NCBI GenBank assembly: GCA_028281285.1
Contig: JANQKF010000040.1
Location: 62,001 to 126,000, forward strand
Length of the DNA stretch: 64,000 bases
Reading direction: 5' to 3'
Source: Cyclobacteriaceae bacterium
GTDB lineage: Bacteria > Bacteroidota > Bacteroidia > Cytophagales > Cyclobacteriaceae
Shown here piece after piece: positions 8,476 through 17,137 of this stretch. Position numbers and translations under genes: made by a program. The notes under the pieces are model-generated. The model saw nothing but the letters and a program-made list of their open reading frames with translations. It made no database searches and was not told the DNA's origin. Position 1 is the stretch's first letter; every line of letters starts with the position of its first letter.

Positions 8476-11046
8476 ATGAAGATATTTGTTCGCTTGCTCG
8501 TGGTGATGCTTACTTTGATTCTGACGAATCCGATTCATGCTCAGGTGGATTTATCCTACTACCTACCCCAGGATGTCACCTACGATCCCAACATTCCTAC
8601 TCCAAAGTCGGTGATTGGACATGAAGTAGGCGAATGGCACATCACACATGACAAGTTGGTGTATTACATGAGAGCTCTGGCTTCTGCATCGGATCGAATC
8701 ACTATTGAAGAGATAGGTACAACTCACGAAGACAGACCTCAAATTGTCTTGACGATTACCTCCCCCAATAATCATCAAAACATTAATAAAATCAGAACAG
8801 ACCATGTCTGGCTTACCTACCCGAATGAATCTGATAAGCTCGATCTATCCACTATGCCTTCTGTGGTTTATATGGGTTTCAGTATCCACGGCAATGAATC
8901 CAGTGGGTCCAATGCCGCATTGGCTGTAGCCTATTACATGGCTGCCGCCCAGGGTGCGTTGATCGAAGAGGCACTCAGAAATACAGTGGTCCTCCTTGAC
9001 CCTTCGATGAACCCTGACGGTCTCACACGATTCTCAACCTGGGCCAATATGCACAAGAGCAAGAACATTAACCCTGACCCAAATGACCGGGAATATAGTG
9101 AGGTTTGGCCAAGGGGAAGGACCAATCACTATTGGTTCGATCTGAATAGGGATTGGCTGCCAGTACAGCAACCAGAATCTCAAAATCGAATCGTTAAGTT
9201 TCATGAGTGGAAACCAAATATTCTGACTGATCACCATGAGATGGGAACGAATTCTACCTTCTTTTTTCAGCCAGGGGTTCCTGCCAGGACGCATCCATTG
9301 ACCCCAAAACTTAATCAGGAACTCACTGAAAAGGTAGGTACTTATCACGCTGCAGCACTTGATAATCTTGGTTCTCTCTACTACACCAAAGAGGGCTACG
9401 ATGACTTCTATTATGGAAAGGGTTCTACGTTTCCGGATATCAACGGAGCCGTTGGAATCTTATTTGAACAAGCGAGTTCTCGAGGACACGCGCAAGAGAG
9501 TGCCAATGGAATCCTAAGATTTCCTTTTACCATTCGCAATCAATTTACTGCAGCATTATCTACTTGGAAGGCGGCCGTAGAAATGCGTGAAGAGCTCTTG
9601 AATTACCAGAAGGATTTTTACAATCAGGTAATCCGTGACGCCAACAGTGATGATGTTAAGGCGTATATCTTCAAAGCAGAAAAGGACCCTGTCAGATCGT
9701 ATCACCTGGCAGATATACTCAATAGGCAGGAAATCGACTTTTATCGACCGTCAAGAAGAATCAGGTTAGACGGTGAGGAGTACGCTCAGGACAATAGTTA
9801 CATCGTTCCGTTAAAACAGCGCAATTATAAGATCATAAAGGCAATGTTCGAGAAGCGGATTGATTTTGAAGATAGTCTGTTTTACGATATTTCAGGTTGG
9901 ACCTATCCGCTTGCCTTCAACCTTGAGTATAAAGAAATGAGCGGTAGGGACTATGGAGGCAATCAACTGGGCGAAAAGGTGGAAGAGCTTGAATTTCCGC
10001 AAGGCACCATCACTGGTGGAGAAAGCAATTACGCGTATGCCTTTGAATGGCATGGATATTTCGCACCAAGAGCGGCAAACCGTTTACTCTCTAAAGGACT
10101 AAGATTAAAAACCGCCACCAAGAAGTTCTCAGCCTACGAAGAAGATGAGGAACGCGAATTTGACTATGGGACAATTTTGGTTCCGGTAGCCAATCAAAAC
10201 CTAAACTCAAAGGAGATTTACCAGGAAATGCAAAGAATAGCGTCAGAAGATGGAATCGATGTCTACGCTATGCCAACGGGGATGACTGGAAGTGTCTCTT
10301 TGGGAAGTAATTCATTTTCTCCTCTCGAATTGCCTAAAATCGCCCTTGTTGTTGAATCTGGTAGTAGTTATGACGCTGGTGAAATTTGGCACTTGCTTGA
10401 TACAAGAATGCAAATGCATGTCACGAAACTGCCCGCAGGCAGATTGGGTTCGTCTGTCATCAATCGATACAATACAATTATCATGACCGGAGGGGTTGGC
10501 ATGAGTGACTCAGGTATTGAAAATTTGAAGCAGTGGGTTAGAAATGGGGGTACCATTATAGGTACCACCAATGCCGTACGCTGGCTTTCCAGCAATAAAT
10601 TTACAAACCTGCAATTTAAGTCTGCGGAAAGACCTGATGGTTCTGAAGTACCCTATGACCAAATCTCCAACTTTCAGCGCGCTCAATTCATCCCCGGTGG
10701 TGTGTTTATGAGTGAGCTCGAACTGAGTCACCCCATGGCATTCGGTTATTATAAAAAAGAACTTCCAACATTCAGACGTGGTAATACTATGATTGAAGCT
10801 TCAACCAACTTGTATTCTAATCCGGGAAGATATACGGACTCTCCACTTCTTAGCGGCTATATTTCAGGAGAAAATCTGGAGGCAATTAAAGGTACATCAA
10901 CTGTCAGAGTCAGTGCAATGGGTAGGGGAAGAGTCGTTTCATTAGTAGACAATCCTAACTTCAGAGCATTCTGGTATGGCACCAATAAGCTGATGATGAA
11001 TGGTATTTTCTTTAGCAGAATTGTGAACGCCTCAGCAGCTCGATAA
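8476..11046 (+). CDS. Secreted M14-family zinc carboxypeptidase
   Basis: An 856-residue protein with a signal peptide ending at HAQ (about residue 23). Residues about 50-370 are an M14 carboxypeptidase domain. The zinc motif HxxE is HGNE (His138, Glu141), followed by the substrate-binding DPSMNPDGLTR and WFDLNRDW; the third zinc ligand is in DHHEMG (about His253/254), and Glu331 in GILFEQAS sits where the catalytic Glu belongs. The large C-terminal part (about 400-856) includes a class-I-glutamine-amidotransferase-like fold segment (YNTIIMTGGVGMSDSGIE) seen in big Bacteroidota M14 proteins. It probably degrades extracellular peptides or peptidoglycan peptides in the periplasm or outside. It stands alone, divergent from the TonB operon. 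Confidence 0.9.
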   Translation: MKIFVRLLVVMLTLILTNPIHAQVDLSYYLPQDVTYDPNIPTPKSVIGHEVGEWHITHDKLVYYMRALASASDRITIEEIGTTHEDRPQIVLTITSPNNHQNINKIRTDHVWLTYPNESDKLDLSTMPSVVYMGFSIHGNESSGSNAALAVAYYMAAAQGALIEEALRNTVVLLDPSMNPDGLTRFSTWANMHKSKNINPDPNDREYSEVWPRGRTNHYWFDLNRDWLPVQQPESQNRIVKFHEWKPNILTDHHEMGTNSTFFFQPGVPARTHPLTPKLNQELTEKVGTYHAAALDNLGSLYYTKEGYDDFYYGKGSTFPDINGAVGILFEQASSRGHAQESANGILRFPFTIRNQFTAALSTWKAAVEMREELLNYQKDFYNQVIRDANSDDVKAYIFKAEKDPVRSYHLADILNRQEIDFYRPSRRIRLDGEEYAQDNSYIVPLKQRNYKIIKAMFEKRIDFEDSLFYDISGWTYPLAFNLEYKEMSGRDYGGNQLGEKVEELEFPQGTITGGESNYAYAFEWHGYFAPRAANRLLSKGLRLKTATKKFSAYEEDEEREFDYGTILVPVANQNLNSKEIYQEMQRIASEDGIDVYAMPTGMTGSVSLGSNSFSPLELPKIALVVESGSSYDAGEIWHLLDTRMQMHVTKLPAGRLGSSVINRYNTIIMTGGVGMSDSGIENLKQWVRNGGTIIGTTNAVRWLSSNKFTNLQFKSAERPDGSEVPYDQISNFQRAQFIPGGVFMSELELSHPMAFGYYKKELPTFRRGNTMIEASTNLYSNPGRYTDSPLLSGYISGENLEAIKGTSTVRVSAMGRGRVVSLVDNPNFRAFWYGTNKLMMNGIFFSRIVNASAAR

Positions 11047-11089
11047 TGAGTATCCTGTTCTATAATCGCGTTTTACAAATAGAAATTAG

Positions 11090-11097
11090 TAATTTTG
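11090..11097 (+). promoter_or_regulatory. -7 element TAATTTTG before the 11113 gene
   Basis: TAATTTTG matches TAnnTTTG exactly and overlaps a spurious in-frame TTG start at 11095. Transcription would begin near 11103, only about ten bases before the GTG at 11113. That makes the TTG very unlikely as a start codon and the mRNA leader very short. Confidence 0.5.
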
Positions 11098-11112
11098 CAA
11101 AAATTCGTCTCA

Positions 11113-11622
11113 GTGAGCGATCGTTTGTTCCTGCTGGATAAGAACTACATTTTGAAACAAGCCCAACAAGATTTGAGGCTTGAGTTGGAGGCGACTCTCA
11201 TTGAAAAAATCAAAGAAGCTTATTTTACCCACTTTAATCCTCTGAAATTAGAAGATGACACCACTGCTCTGATAAATGGTTATCAGCCCATTCATTTATC
11301 CCTATTTGACGAGTTTTATGACATTCTCTGTGGTATCTATCGTTATAAAATTGGAGATAATCAATTGGAGTTACTGTTTGACGGTCGCAGTCATTATGAG
11401 ACCTATCTTGTAGACTGGAAGGAAGAATTCATTCAGTACATTGATGGGTTGTCGGCTAAGTCGAACTTCATTGTTGCGGGCCTTGAATTATCTGTTTATT
11501 ACTCCCCTGATAAAAGGATCGAACTTTCACAAAACAGGCTTAAAATATGTGTATATGAGCATTTTGGTCTTAAGCTCTACAAATACAAGGGGATTCAAAA
11601 GTACACCAAGGCAACAGCCTAG
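11113..11622 (+). CDS. Conserved hypothetical cytoplasmic protein
   Basis: About 169 residues, no signal peptide, no membrane segment, mixed charged and aromatic composition. I do not recognise a family. The open frame extends upstream to a TTG at 11095, but that codon overlaps a good -7 promoter element, so the GTG at 11113 (MSDRLFLLDKNYILKQ) is the more plausible start. The gene is monocistronic and converges on the acylphosphatase gene: its stop (11620-11622) overlaps the last codon positions of that gene by four bases. It shows sensible codon use throughout and no competing frame, so it is likely real. Function unknown. Confidence 0.65.
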   Translation: MSDRLFLLDKNYILKQAQQDLRLELEATLIEKIKEAYFTHFNPLKLEDDTTALINGYQPIHLSLFDEFYDILCGIYRYKIGDNQLELLFDGRSHYETYLVDWKEEFIQYIDGLSAKSNFIVAGLELSVYYSPDKRIELSQNRLKICVYEHFGLKLYKYKGIQKYTKATA

Positions 11623-11891
11623 AATCTTCTGATTTCAAAATTCTCAAACCCACTTACCTCTCCTTCATTGACTTCAACGGAGGCAACGCTGGCCAGATCA
11701 GGTCCAATTTGGCACCAGGTTATAAATTCCTGAGCACTGGCATCAGACCCTTCCACTTCAATATATACTGAACCATTAGGTTCGTTTCTGCACCATCCGC
11801 TCAACCCCAACTCAAGGGCCTTATTCTTCGTACTCGCTCTAAAGAACACACCCTGCACACGACCAAAAACCCTTATCTTAAGATGCTTCAT
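11619..11891 (-). CDS. Acylphosphatase
   Basis: A 90-residue acylphosphatase, which hydrolyses acyl phosphates such as acetyl phosphate or 1,3-bisphosphoglycerate in the cytoplasm. The signature GRVQGVFFR supplies the phosphate-binding loop and catalytic Arg18, and GWCRNEPNGSV supplies Asn36, which positions the water. The start at 11891 (MKHLKIRVFG) is chosen because it gives the normal family length and start; a longer frame reaches back into deoC. With this start the gene overlaps the end of deoC by 14 bases, so the two are probably translationally coupled. Confidence 0.92.
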   Translation of the reverse strand: MKHLKIRVFGRVQGVFFRASTKNKALELGLSGWCRNEPNGSVYIEVEGSDASAQEFITWCQIGPDLASVASVEVNEGEVSGFENFEIRRF

Positions 11892-12537
11892 TTGCTTCAT
11901 GCATAATTTGAACTCCTGATGAAGTCCCAATTCGATCGGCTCCCGATTCAATCATCTTAAGAGCGGAATTCAAGGTCTTGATTCCTCCTGATGCCTTTAT
12001 GCCAACATTTGAGGGTGTTGCTTTTCTCATAAGCTTAATATGTTCGGCTTGTGCACCACTTGTCGCAAACCCGGTTGAAGTTTTCACGAAATCGGTCCCA
12101 GCGTCAGCACAAAGTTTGGAAGCCGTGAGAATCTCCTCATCACTTAGATATGCCGTTTCAATAATTACTTTCATCAAACAACCGGCTTCATGAATGACAG
12201 ATGCGCACTTAGCAAGTTCAATTTTTGTCCAGGGCAATCCGGTTTTGAAGGATGAGACATTCATGACAATATCCAGCTCATTGGCATCATTTCCTATGGC
12301 CATTTCAATCTCCTTTATTTTAGTTTCGGTCATCTGGTAGCCCAGGGGAAAGCCTATGACCGTGACCAATTGGATATCCGATTCCTTTAGATCGCGGGAT
12401 GCCTTTTTCACCCAAAACGGAGGAACGCAGACTCCCACAAATTGGTATTCCAAAGCTTCAGACACAAGCTGATCGACATCATTTGCAGTAATCTGAGGTC
12501 TAAGATTGGTATGCTCGATATATCGATTAATCTCCAT
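11878..12537 (-). CDS. deoC: Deoxyribose-phosphate aldolase
   Basis: DeoC splits 2-deoxyribose 5-phosphate to acetaldehyde and glyceraldehyde 3-phosphate during nucleoside catabolism. The protein is 219 residues, the usual bacterial length, a single TIM barrel. Lys152 in DFVKTSTGF is the Schiff-base lysine and Lys181 in GIKASGGIK is the second essential lysine; Asp89 in NELDIVMN fills the conserved aspartate position. The ATG at 12537 (MEINRYIEHTNLRP) matches the family start; an upstream in-frame ATG at 12561 is less likely. It overlaps the end of the upstream dehydrogenase gene by 11 bases and the start of the acylphosphatase gene by 14. Confidence 0.93.
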   Translation of the reverse strand: MEINRYIEHTNLRPQITANDVDQLVSEALEYQFVGVCVPPFWVKKASRDLKESDIQLVTVIGFPLGYQMTETKIKEIEMAIGNDANELDIVMNVSSFKTGLPWTKIELAKCASVIHEAGCLMKVIIETAYLSDEEILTASKLCADAGTDFVKTSTGFATSGAQAEHIKLMRKATPSNVGIKASGGIKTLNSALKMIESGADRIGTSSGVQIMHEANEAS

Positions 12538-13741
12538 CCACAAATGATTGTAAATAGGCATAGCCCTCTGTCAATGACCCATTGTCGGTGATTGTAGCTC
12601 TTTTTATGATGGCATCTTTGTCTTCACCCACAAGGTTGGGCAAAATATGCGTCAGAAATTCCTTACCGAAATCCTCTGATGCATTCCGCGGCAATTCGCA
12701 AGGCAGGTTGTCTACTGCCATAACCGTGATATTTCCCTCATCAGACAATGGAGCTTCTACTTTGTCATTACTGGGGTTGAAATCATAGATTGGACTATCA
12801 ATCGTGCTTGGCTGCTTGGTCGAAGGAATGGAACCTTCAATATCACAGGTGATATCTCCAATTACCCTAAGTTTGAAATCGGGATTTAGAACATCTTCCC
12901 TGGTGAAAAGTACCGGGGCAGCGGGATCCCAAAAAGCCCCTGCAATCAATATATCCGCTTTTCTCGCGTATTGACCAAAATCCGAAACGTAACCTGACGG
13001 ATCAGCATAAAATTCTTCCCTATCAAAAGGGCTACCATCTGACTTCTTATTATAATCTCGGGTATTCAATTGGGTGAATACAGGACCATCAAAATACTCA
13101 TTCACAAATTCGGCCGGACTAACCTTTCTGATTCCCATTCCATTAAGAACTTCCATTGCTCCCTTGGAAACTCTACCCCCACCAGTCAAAGCAATTTTAA
13201 TTGGTGGAAGCTTAACCTTAGCATACTCCGTCTGCATATCGGCCATATCAAAGCATTCATGAGCCCTTCGTATATCAAATAATCGATATCGCTTTCCAAA
13301 AGTCCAAATGGCGTTATAGGCCCCTACAATACCCGCGTACCTACCAAAGGCAATCAAGCGCTGTCCCTCTTTGTTTGTAAGGCATTCCCAATCAATAAGT
13401 CGTATTTTCTTTTGAACAATTTCCTGTAGAAGACCGCGATTATATTCCTGGGCCTTTATGGTATGGGAAAAGAAAAAATGTGTTTTCCCATCCATTAACA
13501 TAGGAATTGGAACCTCTTTTACCCCCAATATCACATCACAATCCGAAATATCATCGACCACGTCTATTCCTTGAGAGCGATAATCATCATCGGTAAAACA
13601 CCTGATATCACTCGATTGACATTTAATCGAAACATTGCCATAATCGGAGAGAATTTCAGCACATTGTTCTGGGGTTAGAGGGACTCTTCTGTCAATAGGC
13701 ACTTTGCCTTCTTTGATAATCCCAATCTTTAGGAGACTCAT
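12527..13741 (-). CDS. Saccharopine dehydrogenase (lysine-forming)/alanine dehydrogenase-family oxidoreductase
   Basis: A 404-residue NAD(P)-dependent enzyme of the AlaDH/PNT fold. The N-terminal half has GIIKEGKVPIDRRVPLTPEQ, the typical opening of alanine dehydrogenase and LYS1-type saccharopine dehydrogenase, and VILGVKEVP. A Rossmann segment around IALTGGGRVSKGAMEVL follows. The C-terminal motif DNLPCELPRNASEDFG is characteristic of the LYS1/LKR-SDH group, so interconversion of saccharopine and lysine plus 2-oxoglutarate is the best guess; a role in another amino-acid pathway is possible. It heads a three-gene unit with deoC and acylphosphatase (overlaps of 11 and 14 bases). The metabolic link among the three is not obvious. 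Confidence 0.75.
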   Translation of the reverse strand: MSLLKIGIIKEGKVPIDRRVPLTPEQCAEILSDYGNVSIKCQSSDIRCFTDDDYRSQGIDVVDDISDCDVILGVKEVPIPMLMDGKTHFFFSHTIKAQEYNRGLLQEIVQKKIRLIDWECLTNKEGQRLIAFGRYAGIVGAYNAIWTFGKRYRLFDIRRAHECFDMADMQTEYAKVKLPPIKIALTGGGRVSKGAMEVLNGMGIRKVSPAEFVNEYFDGPVFTQLNTRDYNKKSDGSPFDREEFYADPSGYVSDFGQYARKADILIAGAFWDPAAPVLFTREDVLNPDFKLRVIGDITCDIEGSIPSTKQPSTIDSPIYDFNPSNDKVEAPLSDEGNITVMAVDNLPCELPRNASEDFGKEFLTHILPNLVGEDKDAIIKRATITDNGSLTEGYAYLQSFVDGD

Positions 13742-13789
13742 GGCACAAAATAAATAAATCTCCTCTTTAAAACAGCTTTACTTCCGAGC

Positions 13790-15154
13790 TTAGTTGGGGC
13801 CGTATGGGTCATCTACAAAGTATACGTTGGGAGGTGTTCCTTGAATTGAATGAAAAGCCCTCAAAAACAACGTTCCAATTCCGGCAGCCCCATAGAAATA
13901 TCCCGTAAAGGTCACCTCGTCATGGGGACTTTGCATAAAACCAAATGGCTCGAAAGTCCAATGTGGACCACCTTCCAAAGTTGCTTTACTGAAAATATAG
14001 CCGGAAATACTTTGTCCAAATTCGAGGCACTCCGCTTTCTTGGTTTTGGAGTAAATATCGAAGGCGAAAGTGCCTGCACTTGCGAGTCCGAATCGTTGAT
14101 CAATATCAAATTCTTGACCTCCAAAAAGGGAATCCACCTCAGCCAGGGGATTGCTTAGCAGAATTCCGTTCAGGCATTTGTCAATTCTATCCAGCCAGTG
14201 CTCTTCTCCGGTCACCTTGTGCATTTGATAAAAGAGGCGAGCCACCCCTGCAGGGCCATGGGCCCAACCAATATCATAAGGACGCCTCCAGCCGGGATCA
14301 GGGAAGCCATAGGGAATCAAATAGGTTCCGTTCTCGGTATGCGCAACGGAATCGAGATATCTGACAGATGCTAATGCAGCCTTCAAAAATTCTTGTTCGT
14401 TCGTTGCTTCATATAATCTTGCGAAAAAGTAACCAATACCGGCTGCACCATGTGAGAAATTAGGTAGGATGAAGCGGCTGTCCTGCCCTCTTTTCCAAGT
14501 CCAGCCATTTTCTGTTTTGATTGCTCGGTCAATCAAAGTTTTTCCAGCAGAAATGGCAAGTTGCAAGGCGCTGTCCTCTTTGAGTTCTTGAGACATGTAC
14601 AACAAGAATAACCCTGTACCTGATAGCCCTGAGAGAGTATCGTTCCCTAGGTCCCAGGAGACGGTATCCGTTTTATTCTTTGCGTTCCGTTCAATTAGAT
14701 CCAGGATTTCCTCTGCACCCTGTTTATATCTTGGGTCGTTGGTTACTTTATACGTTTCAACAAGTGCGAATCCTGAACCACAAATTGCACCATAGGGACT
14801 AAAGGGCCATAACGCAGTTCCAGCAGAGTCAGGCAGGTTCTCTCTGAGGTAATCCGCCCAAAAAATCAATTCCTCTTTGTATTTGTTCTTTTTTGTTGTC
14901 TTAAATAATTCAAGAAGAAACATCATCTTCCCAGACAATCCGTTCGATAATGACAGCGACATCTGTTCAGGCTCCTGGATCAAATCGGGCCATACAGGTC
15001 GTTCTCCATTCAAATCCCTTTGATTCAACAGCCATGAGGCAGTTTGTTCGGCCAGGTCCAAATAGTGCATAGCATCATCGCTTAGCTTTTTGTCAGGACC
15101 GCAGGCGCTTGGAAGAATAGTAAAAGTAAATAGAATGAAACCGAGTCTTCTCAT
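13790..15154 (-). CDS. LanC-like lipoprotein without the canonical zinc ligands
   Basis: A 454-residue predicted lipoprotein (lipobox LPSAC, Cys18) that then forms an alpha/alpha toroid of the lanthionine-synthetase-C type. Seven GxxG-like repeats are visible: GLSG (72), CGSG (125), GLSGTG (176), SHGAAG (234), WAHGPAG (297), GLASAGT (356) and YGAAGIG near the end. In true LanC cyclases the fifth and sixth repeats carry WCYG and CHG, which bind zinc; here they read WAHG and LASA, so both cysteines and the adjacent histidine are gone, while His235 remains. It is therefore probably not a classical thioether-forming cyclase. An extracytoplasmic glycan- or peptide-binding/hydrolase role is possible by fold. 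No lantibiotic precursor, LanB or transporter is nearby. It follows the LytTR gene by 53 bases. Confidence 0.75.
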   Translation of the reverse strand: MRRLGFILFTFTILPSACGPDKKLSDDAMHYLDLAEQTASWLLNQRDLNGERPVWPDLIQEPEQMSLSLSNGLSGKMMFLLELFKTTKKNKYKEELIFWADYLRENLPDSAGTALWPFSPYGAICGSGFALVETYKVTNDPRYKQGAEEILDLIERNAKNKTDTVSWDLGNDTLSGLSGTGLFLLYMSQELKEDSALQLAISAGKTLIDRAIKTENGWTWKRGQDSRFILPNFSHGAAGIGYFFARLYEATNEQEFLKAALASVRYLDSVAHTENGTYLIPYGFPDPGWRRPYDIGWAHGPAGVARLFYQMHKVTGEEHWLDRIDKCLNGILLSNPLAEVDSLFGGQEFDIDQRFGLASAGTFAFDIYSKTKKAECLEFGQSISGYIFSKATLEGGPHWTFEPFGFMQSPHDEVTFTGYFYGAAGIGTLFLRAFHSIQGTPPNVYFVDDPYGPN

Positions 15155-15207
15155 GCTCGATTATAGACAATATCAAAAAAGCAGTCGGTTAGTTTTTCGC
15201 CAATGAA

Positions 15208-16020
15208 TCAGATTAATTCGCGAATCGAACCCTTGTAGGAATTGCCAACGCTCAATTCCAAACCATTGGTAAGGGTCACCTTTACCTTTCGTCCATTCGT
15301 CAGGGATTCAATCTTGGAGATATTTATGATATAGGATCGATGTATCCTTTTGAACAATTCCCTCGGCAATCTCACTTCCAAGTCTTTCATCGACCCACCG
15401 ATAAGATGGTAGCCATCAGAAGTATGCACCTTCTGATAATGATCCATTGCCTGAATCCAAATAATATCATCAAGTTCAATCCAATAAATTCGCCCATTTT
15501 TCTCCACTTTCAATCGTTCGAGTACTTCTTTTGACTCCTCCGAACTCGAAGTTCCGTCTGTCTTTCTATAGGCTTGAAGCAAAAGGATTGTCCAGTAAGC
15601 GATCAAATGAAAATGGATTACATTGGTCAAGTACTTGGTAATGAAACGCGGAAAAATAATAGCAGAAGATAAATCAATACTGTAGAGCAGGACATTGCAA
15701 AAAATCATATGGGCAAGCCCAAGGCCAATACTCAAGAATACATGCACAATAATATTCTTCCAAATTGGAGAATTATCTATAGGAAACTTCCCTCCGAATC
15801 TGAATATAAAGGGAGTCAGTGACGCATAGGTAGCATATACAATCAGGTTGTAAACCAGACTTAACCCAATTGAAAACGCACCTAGATGAGCATACTTAAA
15901 ATAGTTCTGCACCATCACCAAGATTGCGATCATAGTCAGAAAAAGTCCAACCAGATAGGTCACTCTCAGTTCTCTCCTATCTAGCTTGTTCCAAATCCTT
16001 GCAGCTGGTGTATAGGACAT
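15208..16020 (-). CDS. Membrane-bound LytTR-type transcriptional regulator
   Basis: A 270-residue protein with four predicted membrane helices at about 20-42, 45-72, 90-113 and 129-150, followed by a cytoplasmic LytTR DNA-binding domain (about 166-270). The LytTR signature is clear: IIWIQAMDHYQKVHTSDG, then RIHRSYIINISKI and the end LSVGNSYKGSIREL. No receiver domain is present, so signal input would come through the membrane part directly rather than by phosphorylation. It starts 22 bases after the garK stop and is followed after 53 bases by the LanC-like lipoprotein, which may be its target or its sensing partner; this is inference from context. Confidence 0.88.
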   Translation of the reverse strand: MSYTPAARIWNKLDRRELRVTYLVGLFLTMIAILVMVQNYFKYAHLGAFSIGLSLVYNLIVYATYASLTPFIFRFGGKFPIDNSPIWKNIIVHVFLSIGLGLAHMIFCNVLLYSIDLSSAIIFPRFITKYLTNVIHFHLIAYWTILLLQAYRKTDGTSSSEESKEVLERLKVEKNGRIYWIELDDIIWIQAMDHYQKVHTSDGYHLIGGSMKDLEVRLPRELFKRIHRSYIINISKIESLTNGRKVKVTLTNGLELSVGNSYKGSIRELI

Positions 16021-16042
16021 GATCGATTATACTCAATTTTTA

Positions 16043-17137
16043 CTAAAGTGTTGTTTTCAACTCTACCATCATTTCAAATGCCCTGGCTTTTAGAAGCTCA
16101 TAGGAATTGTGGATTGCCATTTCAATTGACGTCTTGTTATTAACGAGCGTCCTGATCATAGATGCCTCTATTGAATGTGCATCCTGTTGTTGGCCACAAA
16201 TTATTGCCACGGGTACGTCTGCTTCTTTTGCCCTGTTAACGACTCCCGAAATTACTTTGCCTTTTGCCGATTGGCTGTCCAACCTCCCCTCTCCAGTGAA
16301 GACCAGATCGGCTTTTTGAAGCTTTGCATTCAATTCCGACTTATCCATCAAGAATTCTACACCCGACTTAACCCGGGCATTTAAAAATGATATGGCACCA
16401 TACCCCAGTCCTCCGGCAGCTCCGGCTCCAGGGATATGCTCATTTCCATTGGCAAGCACGTGGGCTAAGTTTCGAAGTCCGGTATCAAGTTCTTCAATCT
16501 GTTTTGGACTGGCCCCTTTTTGACCAGCATAGACAAAAGCGGCTCCATTTTCACCGTAAAGTGGATTTTCCACATCACATAGAACATTAACCCCGATGTC
16601 TTGTGGTATGTCAAAATGGATGACTTCTGTTATCCTCGGTAAGTCTCTCCCTGTCGGATTATTAATGACCGATTTTTCCACCTTAAATTGAAAACCTAGA
16701 ACTGAGGCCATACCAACTCCTCCATCGTTGGTGGCACTCCCACCTACACACAAATTGATTTCTTTACACCCACTGTCAATTGCATGTTGAATCAACTCTC
16801 CAGTACCATAAGTTGAGGTGTTTAAGGGGTTTCTTTCCGGTAAACTTAAAAGCTCAAGTCCTGACGCTTTGGCCATTTCAATATAAGCGACACCTTCTCC
16901 TTTTAAGTAGTAGGATTCGATTGGCCGGAGCAATGGGTCTTTGACGAATAGGAACTGCCTTTCCAGGCTCATATGTGTTTCGAGAAGCTCGAGCGTACCC
17001 TCACCTCCATCGGCCAGCGGGCATCGTATGATTTCAATGCTTGAATCAAATTGGTGAATACCTAAAGCCATGGCATCACACACTTTCTGAGCGGAAAGTG
17101 ATCCTTTGAATTTATCCGGGGCGAGAAGGATTTTCAA
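16043..17137 (-). CDS. garK: Glycerate 2-kinase, GarK/GlxK family
   Basis: A 364-residue cytoplasmic kinase that converts D-glycerate to 2-phosphoglycerate with ATP. The family motifs are all present: start MKILLAPDKFKGSLSA, the nucleotide region CVGGSATNDGGVGMA, GAGAAGGLGYG and TGEGRLDSQSAKGKV near residue 290. Length matches the family. The start overlaps the stop of alkC by four bases, so it is the last gene of the tightly packed operon headed by the WYL regulator, possibly followed by the LytTR gene 22 bases on. Why a glycerate kinase sits in an operon with a DNA repair enzyme is not explained by known pathways. Confidence 0.92.
   Translation of the reverse strand: MKILLAPDKFKGSLSAQKVCDAMALGIHQFDSSIEIIRCPLADGGEGTLELLETHMSLERQFLFVKDPLLRPIESYYLKGEGVAYIEMAKASGLELLSLPERNPLNTSTYGTGELIQHAIDSGCKEINLCVGGSATNDGGVGMASVLGFQFKVEKSVINNPTGRDLPRITEVIHFDIPQDIGVNVLCDVENPLYGENGAAFVYAGQKGASPKQIEELDTGLRNLAHVLANGNEHIPGAGAAGGLGYGAISFLNARVKSGVEFLMDKSELNAKLQKADLVFTGEGRLDSQSAKGKVISGVVNRAKEADVPVAIICGQQQDAHSIEASMIRTLVNNKTSIEMAIHNSYELLKARAFEMMVELKTTL

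Noticed and set aside
13790-15154. Lantibiotic biosynthesis cluster
   Set aside because: No LanB/LanM dehydratase, precursor peptide or exporter is nearby, the protein is a lipoprotein, and the zinc ligands are missing.
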